A stretch of 59,532 nucleotides of DNA from an uncultured Candidatus Pelagibacter sp. (GTDB taxonomy: Bacteria > Pseudomonadota > Alphaproteobacteria > Pelagibacterales > Pelagibacteraceae). The notes beneath the pieces were generated by a model that saw nothing but the letters and a program-made list of their open reading frames with translations, had not been told where the DNA came from and did not search any database. The DNA lies in assembly GCA_905620495.1 (NCBI GenBank), contig CAJQTK010000033.1, positions 1 through 59,532 of the forward strand, read 5' to 3'. Positions 46,190 through 54,302 of the stretch are shown one piece after another (within the stretch, counting starts at the first letter, position 1; each line of letters starts with the position of its first letter). Made by a program: the position numbers and the translations under genes.

Positions 46190-47956
46190 TTAAACTAATG
46201 CTTTTCCTTTGCCTGTAATTTTATTTTCTTCTTGGTCTTTGGGGCCTAATAACATTTGGTTGTGAGGTTTTCCTGATGGTATCATTGGAAAACAGTTCTC
46301 ATCTTGATCAACATGACAATCAAAAATTACAGGTCCATCTGTATTAATCATTTCTTCAATCTTTTCATCCAATTCATCTGGATCTTCTGCTCTAATTCCA
46401 ACACACCCGTAAGCTTCAGCTAATTTAACAAAATCTGGTAATGCTTTTGAATAACTTTCAGAATAGTTTTTTTCATGAAGGAGTTCCTGCCACTGCCTAA
46501 CCATACCCATATATTGATTATTTAAAATAAATATCTTTACTGGCAGATTGTATTGAACTGCTGTTGACATCTCTTGTATATTCATCAAAATTGATGCTTC
46601 ACCTGCAATATCAACCACTAATTTCTTTGGGTGAGCTACCTGAACACCTACTGCAGCAGGTAAGCCATACCCCATTGTTCCAAGGCCACCTGATGTCATC
46701 CATCTATTAGGTTTATTAAATTTATAATGTTGTGCCGCCCACATTTGATGCTGACCAACCTCTGTAGTTATGTAGGTATCTTGATTTTTTGTTAATTCAT
46801 AAAGTCTTTGTACCGCATGTTGTGGCTTGATAATTTTATCACTATTAACAAAATTTAGAGATTGTTTTGTTCTCCATTTTTGAATTTGTTGCCACCATTT
46901 TGAAATTTTTTGTTTATTAGATTTTTCTAGATTTAAATTTTTCTTTTTTAAAGTTTTTGTTATAGATCTAATGACATCACTAACATCGCCTACAATAGAT
47001 AAATCAACTTTTACAATTTTATTTATTGATGATGGGTCAATATCAATATGAACTTTTTTAGATTTTGGAGAAAATTCATCTATCTTTCCTGTGATACGGT
47101 CATCAAATCTTGCACCTATATTAATTAATAAGTCACAGTCATGCATTGCATTATTGGCTTCAAAAGTTCCATGCATTCCAAGCATTCCTAAAAACTGATT
47201 ATCATCTCCCGGGTAAGCACCTAGGCCTTGAAGAGTTGAAGTGATCGGAAATCCAGTTATAGAAACAAGTTCTCTTAATAGTTCACTTGCTTTTGGGCCT
47301 GAATTAATTACACCACCACCAGTATAAAAAACTGGTCTTGAAGCTTTTTTCATTAAATCAACTAATTGATCAATATCACTTTTCTTAAATCCATTAAGAG
47401 ATTTTTCTTTTAATTTTATTTTTTTTTTAGGTTTAAAATATTTTGCTTTTGCAAACTGAATATCTTTTGGAATATCAACTAATACTGGTCCTGGTCTTCC
47501 AGTTGTTGCAACTTCAAAGGCTTCATGCATTATTCTTGGAAGATCATTAATATCTTTAACTAACCAATTATGTTTTGTGCATGGTCTGGTAATTCCTGTA
47601 GTATCACACTCTTGGAAAGCATCTGTTCCAATTAAATGAGTTGGGACCTGACCTGAAATACAAACTAAAGGCACTGAGTCCATGAAGGCATCAGTTAGTG
47701 CAGTCACAACATTGGTAGCACCCGGTCCCGATGTAACCAATACAACACCTGGTTTACCTGTTGATCTTGCATAGCCTTCCGCAGCATGACCAGCGCCTTG
47801 CTCGTGTCTAACTAAAATATGTTTTATTGATGGATGATTTTTTAACTCATCATAAATTGGGAGTACTGCTCCACCTGGATAACCAAAAATATGTTCTACA
47901 TTTTGGTCTTTAAGACATTTAAATACAATTTCAGCTCCAGAAAATAATTTTGGCAT
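46190..47956 (-). CDS. ilvB: Acetolactate synthase large subunit
   Basis: A 588-residue ThDP enzyme. Blocks: YPGGAVLPIYDEL, HEQGAGHAAEGYARSTGKPG with the catalytic glutamate, MLGMHGTFEANNAMHDCDLLI and the C-terminal SGGLGTMGYGLPAAVG. The ThDP/Mg motif usually GDG(S) reads GEASILMN, followed by NNQYMGMVRQWQELL. The acid that binds magnesium is glutamate instead of aspartate; the third position alanine is known in related alphaproteobacteria. Lies 19 bases after miaA. Confidence 0.97.
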   Translation of the reverse strand: MPKLFSGAEIVFKCLKDQNVEHIFGYPGGAVLPIYDELKNHPSIKHILVRHEQGAGHAAEGYARSTGKPGVVLVTSGPGATNVVTALTDAFMDSVPLVCISGQVPTHLIGTDAFQECDTTGITRPCTKHNWLVKDINDLPRIMHEAFEVATTGRPGPVLVDIPKDIQFAKAKYFKPKKKIKLKEKSLNGFKKSDIDQLVDLMKKASRPVFYTGGGVINSGPKASELLRELVSITGFPITSTLQGLGAYPGDDNQFLGMLGMHGTFEANNAMHDCDLLINIGARFDDRITGKIDEFSPKSKKVHIDIDPSSINKIVKVDLSIVGDVSDVIRSITKTLKKKNLNLEKSNKQKISKWWQQIQKWRTKQSLNFVNSDKIIKPQHAVQRLYELTKNQDTYITTEVGQHQMWAAQHYKFNKPNRWMTSGGLGTMGYGLPAAVGVQVAHPKKLVVDIAGEASILMNIQEMSTAVQYNLPVKIFILNNQYMGMVRQWQELLHEKNYSESYSKALPDFVKLAEAYGCVGIRAEDPDELDEKIEEMINTDGPVIFDCHVDQDENCFPMIPSGKPHNQMLLGPKDQEENKITGKGKALV

Positions 47957-47975
47957 TTAGGCAATCTATCGGACT

Positions 47976-48923
47976 TTATGTTAATTGGTCAAGTTTAAGC
48001 GATGATTTTTTGAATTTTTTGATATAGCCTGCAATATTGATTGGATTAATTTTTTCCCAAGATGTCATCCTGCTTCTCGCCCATGTGGCTTGTCTTTTGG
48101 CGTATTGTCTTGTTTTAATTGAAATTAATTCTTGGGCTTGATCTAAATTAATTTTTTCATCTAAACACTGTGTCAATTCGTCAATCCCAATTACTCTATT
48201 TACACTTAAATCTTTTTTGATTTTTGATTTTATAAATTTTTTTACCTCATTTATTGCCCCATCCTCAATCATCTTGATTGTTCTTAGTGATATTCTTTTA
48301 ATCAAATCTTCTCTTTTAAAGTCAATATATAGTTTTAAAAATTCTCCATCTTTAAATTCAGATTTAGTTTTGTTTAGCCACTCATACATGGAAATTTTTG
48401 TAAATGATTTAACTTCAAAAGCTCTAATCGTTCTGTGAGTGTCATTTTGATCAAATTTATCTTTAGCCATAGGATCAATTTTTAAAAGTTTTTTATAAAA
48501 TTTTTTCTGCCCTTCTTTTTTTTGTATCAATCTAATTTTATTTCTAAACTTAACAGGAATTTTTGGAATTTTAACTAAGCCATCAATTAAAGATTGGAAA
48601 TACAATCCTGTGCCACCAACTAAAATAGGAATTTTTTTTCTTTTTTTTATTTCTTTAATTTTTTTAATAGCAGTTTTTAACCATTGACCTGTGGAAAATT
48701 TTTTATCTAAATCAATAACACCGTACATATGATGTTTAATATTTTTTTTCTCTTCTTTATTTGGTCTAGCAGTAAGAATTTTTAACTGTTTATAAACCTG
48801 CATGCTATCTGCATTAATAATTTCACCATTAATCTTTTTAGCAATTTTTACAGCAAAATTTGATTTACCTGATGCAGTAGGACCTGAAATTAAAATAATC
48901 TTGGACTGTTTGTCCATTATCAA
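47976..48923 (-). CDS. miaA: tRNA dimethylallyltransferase
   Basis: A 315-residue enzyme adding dimethylallyl to A37 of tRNAs reading UNN codons. P-loop GPTASGKSNFAVK, NADSMQVYKQLKILTARP, VGGTGLYFQSL, and the C-terminal TRQYAKRQATWAR are all present. The ATG overlaps the degP stop by four bases. It lies directly upstream of ilvB. Confidence 0.97.
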   Translation of the reverse strand: MIMDKQSKIILISGPTASGKSNFAVKIAKKINGEIINADSMQVYKQLKILTARPNKEEKKNIKHHMYGVIDLDKKFSTGQWLKTAIKKIKEIKKRKKIPILVGGTGLYFQSLIDGLVKIPKIPVKFRNKIRLIQKKEGQKKFYKKLLKIDPMAKDKFDQNDTHRTIRAFEVKSFTKISMYEWLNKTKSEFKDGEFLKLYIDFKREDLIKRISLRTIKMIEDGAINEVKKFIKSKIKKDLSVNRVIGIDELTQCLDEKINLDQAQELISIKTRQYAKRQATWARSRMTSWEKINPINIAGYIKKFKKSSLKLDQLT

Positions 48924-50332
48924 TCTAATTTAACACCAATATATCTTCTTTGGTTTTGATTATTGTAAATTACAATTAAAATTGTTTTTTGATTAGATTT
49001 TAGAGCTTTATCAACTATATCTTCAAGATCTTTTATGTATCTAATTTTTTTCTTTTGAGCTTCAACTATTACATCTCCTACATTTAAATAATTAATTGGG
49101 CTATTTTTGCCAATATTAGTTAAAACCAATCCTGTTGTTTGATTGGGAAGTTTTCTTTCCTCAATATCTTTTTGATTTAATGGTCTTACTATAATTTTTA
49201 AGGATTTAATTTCTGAAATCTCTGGTGTTTCTACTTCAGTTTCTTTTTTTTCTTCTTTGAAATCACTTGATGTTTCTAATCTCCCCAATTTAATTTTTTT
49301 TGTAATTTCTTTTTTATTTCTCCAAACTTTAACATCAACAATTTTACCAACTTCTGTTTGTGCTACAATTATTGGCAACTCTTTCATTTCATTAATTATA
49401 GTTCCGTTGAATTCTAATATGATATCACCTGCTTTAATTCCTGCTTTATCTGATGGACTTTTTTCAGCAACACTCGCCACTAATGCACCTCTTGGTTCGT
49501 CTAATTTTTCAATATCAGCAATTTCTTCTGTTACTACTTGAATTCTAACACCAAGCCATCCTCTTTTAGTTTCACCAAATTCTATTAATTGGCTAACAAC
49601 TTTTTTTGCACTGTTGGATGGTATTGAAAAGCCTATACCAATTGAACCACCTTTACCTAAGATGGCTGTATTAATTCCTATTACATCTCCATTCATATCA
49701 AATAATGGGCCTCCAGAATTTCCTGAATTAATTGATGCATCTGTTTGAATATAATCTTCATACCTTGAAAGACCTATTGATCTATTTCTTGCTGAAATAA
49801 TGCCTGACGTTACAGTTCCACCTAAACCAAATGGGTTTCCAATGGCTATTACCCAATCTCCAATTCTTGCTTTATCAGAGTCTCCAAAATTAACTGGTAT
49901 AAATTTTTCCTTTGAATCTATTTGAAGAACAGCGATATCAGATAAAGGGTCTGCCCCAATAATTGTTGCTTTGTATTCTTTATCTCCATCCACTCTAACA
50001 ACAATATCTTCTGCGTTCTGAATGACATGATTATTAGTTATCACAATTCCTTTTTCATCAATTATAAATCCAGACCCTAATGCTGCAGATTTTCTTTTCT
50101 GTGGTGTGCCAAATTCTTTAAACATATCTTCAAATGGGGATCCTGGAGGAAACTCAAATCCTGGAAAAGGATTAGTATTTGTTGTTACAGTAGTTGTTGT
50201 TGAAATATTTACAACTGATGGTATTAACCTTTCTGCTAAATCTGCAAATGATGCTGGGGCATCTTGAGCACTTACTTTCATTGCAAAAGTTAATGTAAAA
50301 AATACTATTAATAATCTCTTAATTCTGTTCAT
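48920..50332 (-). CDS. degP: Periplasmic serine protease of the DegP/HtrA family
   Basis: A 470-residue protein with signal peptide (ending KVSAQDAP), trypsin-like domain and two PDZ domains (about residues 260-340 and 375-465). Catalytic triad: TNNHVI (His), DPLSDIAVLQ (Asp) and NSGNSGGPLFD (Ser). It degrades or refolds damaged envelope proteins. It is downstream of hflKC, a usual alphaproteobacterial arrangement. Confidence 0.96.
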   Translation of the reverse strand: MNRIKRLLIVFFTLTFAMKVSAQDAPASFADLAERLIPSVVNISTTTTVTTNTNPFPGFEFPPGSPFEDMFKEFGTPQKRKSAALGSGFIIDEKGIVITNNHVIQNAEDIVVRVDGDKEYKATIIGADPLSDIAVLQIDSKEKFIPVNFGDSDKARIGDWVIAIGNPFGLGGTVTSGIISARNRSIGLSRYEDYIQTDASINSGNSGGPLFDMNGDVIGINTAILGKGGSIGIGFSIPSNSAKKVVSQLIEFGETKRGWLGVRIQVVTEEIADIEKLDEPRGALVASVAEKSPSDKAGIKAGDIILEFNGTIINEMKELPIIVAQTEVGKIVDVKVWRNKKEITKKIKLGRLETSSDFKEEKKETEVETPEISEIKSLKIIVRPLNQKDIEERKLPNQTTGLVLTNIGKNSPINYLNVGDVIVEAQKKKIRYIKDLEDIVDKALKSNQKTILIVIYNNQNQRRYIGVKLD

Positions 50333-50333
50333 T

Positions 50334-50519
50334 TTAATTTTTAATATACCAAATAATTACAAATCCAATTACTGCAAAAATTAATCCACCACTTCTTAGT
50401 TGACTATTATTTACCTCATTTAATTTCAATAACATACTTTTCATTTTTGATGGAAATAAGGCGTATAAAATTCCTTCGATAAAAAGAAAAAGACCAAAAG
50501 CTATGATTAGCTCCTTCAT
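50334..50519 (-). CDS. DUF2065 (YjeT-family) membrane protein
   Basis: A 61-residue protein with two hydrophobic helices (IIAFGLFLFIEGILYALFP and GGLIFAVIGFVIIWY). DUF2065 genes usually follow hflC, as here, which supports the call. Function unknown; a role with the HflKC complex is often assumed from position only. Confidence 0.88.
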   Translation of the reverse strand: MKELIIAFGLFLFIEGILYALFPSKMKSMLLKLNEVNNSQLRSGGLIFAVIGFVIIWYIKN

Positions 50520-50528
50520 GTATATGAT

Positions 50529-51395
50529 TTATTTTTTAGGCTTAATGTTTCCAAAAAATTTAAAGAACTCACTATCAGGAGATAAGATTACAGAAGTGTC
50601 TCCACCTATTAAAGCAGTTTCATAAGCTTGCATCGCTCTATAGAAAGCAAAAAATTCTGGATCTCTACCAAATGCATCTGCGAAAATTGCATTTCTTTCA
50701 CCATCACCTTCACCTTTCATTATCTCTGAATCTTTATTAGCATTGGCTAACAATACTGAAACATCTTTATCTGCAGTTGATGTGATTGTTACAGCCATTT
50801 CAGCACCTCTTGCTCTAAATTCCTTGGCTTCCTTTTCTCTCTCAGTTTGCATTCTTCTAAAGATCGCTTCACTGTTTGCTTCAGGTAAATCTGCTCTTTT
50901 AATTCTTACATCAATGATCTTAATACCAAAATTTTTAGCTTCAACATTTACACCTTCTTGAATTAAAGACATTTGCTTACTTCTATCTTTTGATAACAAA
51001 GTTTGTAATTCTTGTTGTCCTAGAACATTTCTAAGTCTTGAGTTAATAATCGTTGCCAATCTTGATCTTGCAACCCTTTCATTTCCTACAGAAATGTAAA
51101 ATTTTAACGGGTCTATAATCTGAAACCTTGCAAAAGCATCAACTATTAATCTTTTTTGGTCTGATGCAATCACTTCTATTGGTGGTGTATCTAAATTTAA
51201 AATTCTTCCATCTAGAAAAACTACATTTTGAATAAAAGGAATTTTAAAGTTTAAACCAGGTTTTAGTATAATCTTTTTAGGATCACCAAATTGAAGAACT
51301 ATTGCTTGATTAACTTCTTTAACTATAAAAATAGAAAAGAAAGCTAACGCTCCTATTATAATAATTATTGGTAATAAAATTTTTTGTATTTTCAT
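50529..51395 (-). CDS. hflC: HflC, SPFH-domain membrane protein
   Basis: A 288-residue protein with one N-terminal helix and the SPFH domain: EVNQAIVLQFGDPKKIILKPGLNFKIP region, DAFARFQIIDPLKFY, INSRLRNVLG and IRRADLPEANSEAIFRRMQTERE-like IKRADLPEANSEAIF. With HflK it forms a large periplasmic cage controlling FtsH. Its start shares a base with the hflK stop. Confidence 0.96.
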   Translation of the reverse strand: MKIQKILLPIIIIIGALAFFSIFIVKEVNQAIVLQFGDPKKIILKPGLNFKIPFIQNVVFLDGRILNLDTPPIEVIASDQKRLIVDAFARFQIIDPLKFYISVGNERVARSRLATIINSRLRNVLGQQELQTLLSKDRSKQMSLIQEGVNVEAKNFGIKIIDVRIKRADLPEANSEAIFRRMQTEREKEAKEFRARGAEMAVTITSTADKDVSVLLANANKDSEIMKGEGDGERNAIFADAFGRDPEFFAFYRAMQAYETALIGGDTSVILSPDSEFFKFFGNIKPKK

Positions 51396-52495
51396 TAATT
51401 TTTTGCTTTCTTTTTACCTAGTTCAGGAAGTGGTAAGTATGGAACTACACCAGACCCCGCACCTTTTTCAATAATTACTTTATCTATATCCGCTAAGACT
51501 TTTTCCATAGTTTCTAAATACATTCTCTCCTGAGTAACTTCTTTAGCTTTAAAGTACTCATTATATATCGAGATAAATCTGCTAGCTTCACCTTCAGCTG
51601 ACGCAACAACTTTTTGCTTGTAAGCTTCGGCTGCTTGCATAATTTTTGCAGCTTCCCCTCTAGCTCTTGGAATTACATCATTCGCGTAAGCTTCAGCTTC
51701 ATTTTTAGATCTTTCCATATCAGCTCTTGCTGCTTGGACATCTCTAAATGCATCAATTACTTGATCTGGCGGATCTGCTTTTTGTGTTTGAACTTGTGTA
51801 ATTTGAATACCACTATTGTATTCATCTAATATTGATTGAATTATTTCTTGAGTTTCAATTTCAATTTGAGCTCTACCTTCAGTTAAAATTGGCTGAATAT
51901 CACTTTTAGCAATTACCTCTCTCATTGCCGTTTCTGCTGCAGCTTTTACAGTTCCTTCAGGATCTTGAATTTGAAATAAATATTTGCTTGCGTCTTTAAT
52001 TACCCAGAATACTGAAAAATCTATATTAACGATATTCTCATCACCAGTTAGCATTAAACTTTCCTGTGGCACATCAGCAACTCCTCCACCTTGAGAAAAT
52101 CCACTATCTCTTTCAGATCTAAATCCAATATCTATTCTATTAACCTTTGTAACTTTTGGTGTTTGAACGCTCTCCACTGGAAAAGGAATATGATAATTTA
52201 ATCCTGGTTGAGTAGTTTTTACAAATTTACCAAATCTAAGAACTACACCCTGTTCATCGGGTAGCACTCTATATAGTCCACTTGCTAGCCATACAAACCC
52301 TAGAATAATTAAAATTAAACCAATTGGTTTACCTCCTGATGAACTTCCACCAGGTAAAAATTTATTTATCTTGCTTTGAATATCTCTAATAATTGCGTCA
52401 ATGTCTGGTGGTCTTGGTCCTTTTCCTGAGCCGTTTCCTCCTCCTGGAGGTTTTCCCCATGGACTTCCGTCTCTACCTTGAAAATCATCTGACAT
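51395..52495 (-). CDS. hflK: HflK, SPFH-domain membrane protein
   Basis: Start set to ATG 52495 (MSDDFQGRDGSPWGKPPGGG), giving 366 residues and the usual glycine-rich cytoplasmic head; the ORF-track start is nine residues longer. One helix near residue 60 (IGLILIILGFVWLASGLY), then the SPFH domain with VLRFGKFVKTTQPGLNYHIP and ADPPDQVIDAFRDVQAARAD. Divergent from mrp with 51 bases between. Confidence 0.96.
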   Translation of the reverse strand: MSDDFQGRDGSPWGKPPGGGNGSGKGPRPPDIDAIIRDIQSKINKFLPGGSSSGGKPIGLILIILGFVWLASGLYRVLPDEQGVVLRFGKFVKTTQPGLNYHIPFPVESVQTPKVTKVNRIDIGFRSERDSGFSQGGGVADVPQESLMLTGDENIVNIDFSVFWVIKDASKYLFQIQDPEGTVKAAAETAMREVIAKSDIQPILTEGRAQIEIETQEIIQSILDEYNSGIQITQVQTQKADPPDQVIDAFRDVQAARADMERSKNEAEAYANDVIPRARGEAAKIMQAAEAYKQKVVASAEGEASRFISIYNEYFKAKEVTQERMYLETMEKVLADIDKVIIEKGAGSGVVPYLPLPELGKKKAKN

Positions 52496-52546
52496 ATGAC
52501 AAAGTATATAATGTCTTTCCAATAAAAAACAAGTAATGATAAAAAT

Positions 52547-53371
52547 ATGACAGATAAAAAGCCAGAACTAAGTGACGCAATGAAAAGAAAATTAGAGCCT
52601 AAAAAGTTCACAAAAAACCCAATTTTAGGAACAAAATTTACAATAGCTGTATCAAGTGCAAAAGGTGGTGTTGGAAAGTCTACTTTTGCAACAAACCTTG
52701 CTTTAGCATTAAAACAAATTGGCTGCAAAGTTGGTTTACTTGATGCTGATATCTACGGACCTTCAATTCCAAAAATGTTTGATATTAATGAAAAACCAAA
52801 AAGTGATGGTCAAACTTTAACTCCAATTACAAAGTACGACATTCAGTGTATGTCCATCGGCTTTCTTGCTGATCAACAAACGCCTATGATTTGGCGTGGA
52901 CCTATGGTTACCAGTGCAATTAAAACTTTTACTCAAAAAGTCGGTTGGAAGGATTTAGACTTTATAATTGTTGATATGCCTCCTGGAACTGGTGATACGC
53001 AATTAACTTTTTCTCAAGAAATTAAAATGGATGGTGCGATTATAGTTTCTACTCCTCAAGAAGTTGCACTACTTGATGTAAAAAGGGGAATTAAAATGTT
53101 TGATAAACTTGGAGTTAAAATTTTAGGTCTAGTTGATAACATGAGTTACTTCACAGGTGATGATGGTAAAAAATATAAAATATTTGGTGAGGGTGGTGTT
53201 AAAAGAACTGCAGAAGAATTTGGTAAAGAATTTCTAGGAGAAATTCCATTAGATCCTGAAGTTGGAAAATGTGGGGACGAAGGAAAACCAATAGTAGAAG
53301 CTAACCCAGATCATGAAATTTCTAAAATATATTTAGACTTTGCTAAAAAGATTAAATCAACTTATCTTTAA
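52547..53371 (+). CDS. mrp: Mrp/NBP35-family iron-sulfur carrier ATPase (ApbC)
   Basis: A 274-residue P-loop protein with deviant Walker [38 protein letters not shown] and [13 protein letters not shown]. It takes part in Fe-S cluster transfer. The CxxC pair of enterobacterial Mrp is replaced by [20 protein letters not shown], as I recall for alphaproteobacteria. Compared with longer forms it has no N-terminal MIP18-like domain. Its 3' end overlaps thyX by 20 bases tail to tail. Confidence 0.95.
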   Translation: MTDKKPELSDAMKRKLEPKKFTKNPILGTKFTIAVSSAKGGVGKSTFATNLALALKQIGCKVGLLDADIYGPSIPKMFDINEKPKSDGQTLTPITKYDIQCMSIGFLADQQTPMIWRGPMVTSAIKTFTQKVGWKDLDFIIVDMPPGTGDTQLTFSQEIKMDGAIIVSTPQEVALLDVKRGIKMFDKLGVKILGLVDNMSYFTGDDGKKYKIFGEGGVKRTAEEFGKEFLGEIPLDPEVGKCGDEGKPIVEANPDHEISKIYLDFAKKIKSTYL

Positions 53372-54299
53372 GATCAAAAGCAGTCATTAATTCATTCCAT
53401 TCTCTTTTGGATAAACCAGCACTGTCAAGATTGATATCCTCACCTTTAATAAGTTTTTGGATTATAATTTTTCCTTTTGCAGAAACTTCCGTGCCTCCAA
53501 CTCTATAATCCATAAATGCATCATAAGTTATTGGAACCCATTTTTTAACAGTATCTAGCATAATATCTGCATACACTCTTATTTCGTATTGAGCATGACT
53601 ATCAGCTCTTAATCTTAAAAAATTCATTAAATTTAATAAATCAGTTTTCCAGTACCACTGAGTATAAGTGTTTAAAGTTAAATTCATTCTTGCAAGTTCT
53701 CTTGCTAAACCTTTTTTATTTTCGTCAATAACTGAACCATCAAATCTCTCATTCAACATCATCTCATAATTGTCATAAGTTTGTTCAGCATCATTTTTTA
53801 AGAGTTCTAAAACTTCTTTTGCTTGTTCACCTTCAATGACATCACCTCTACCTTGTCTGTTACTTGAGGACTGTGCTGCTAGATTTTCTGCTGATGGTAA
53901 ATAAAATTCTTTATCTAAAATAGAATACCTTGCTGAGTATTCATTAACATTTGCCGTTCTATGCCTAATCCATTGTCGTGCAATAAAAATTGGAAGTTTA
54001 ACATGATATTTAATTTCACACATTTCAAATGGGGTACTGTGCCAGTGTCTCATTAAATATTTAATTAGACCTGCATCTGTTGAAACTTGTTTGGTTCCTT
54101 TTCCATAGGATACTCTTGCTGATTGAACAATTGACGTGTCATCACCCATATAATCAACCACTCTTACAAATCCATGATCTAGTGCTGGTATCGCTTCATA
54201 CAAAATATTTTCAAGCGCAGGAGCTGTAACTCTTTTTGTTTGATTTTGTTGAGATTGTTGATCTTTAATCTCTTGTGTTTGTTCTTTAGTGAGTTTCAT
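53352..54299 (-). CDS. thyX: Flavin-dependent thymidylate synthase
   Basis: A 315-residue FAD enzyme making dTMP with methylene-tetrahydrofolate. The ThyX motif [15 protein letters not shown] is intact; flanking blocks are [19 protein letters not shown] and [17 protein letters not shown]. It replaces thyA in many small genomes. It runs convergent into mrp with overlapping ends and follows the fusion gene by three bases. Confidence 0.97.
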   Translation of the reverse strand: MKLTKEQTQEIKDQQSQQNQTKRVTAPALENILYEAIPALDHGFVRVVDYMGDDTSIVQSARVSYGKGTKQVSTDAGLIKYLMRHWHSTPFEMCEIKYHVKLPIFIARQWIRHRTANVNEYSARYSILDKEFYLPSAENLAAQSSSNRQGRGDVIEGEQAKEVLELLKNDAEQTYDNYEMMLNERFDGSVIDENKKGLARELARMNLTLNTYTQWYWKTDLLNLMNFLRLRADSHAQYEIRVYADIMLDTVKKWVPITYDAFMDYRVGGTEVSAKGKIIIQKLIKGEDINLDSAGLSKREWNELMTAFDLKDKLI

Positions 54300-54302
54300 T
54301 TT

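Noticed and set aside
52366-52728. 120-codon minus-strand frame across the hflK-mrp gap
   Set aside because: It overlaps the start of both hflK and mrp in other frames and has the irregular composition of a shadow.
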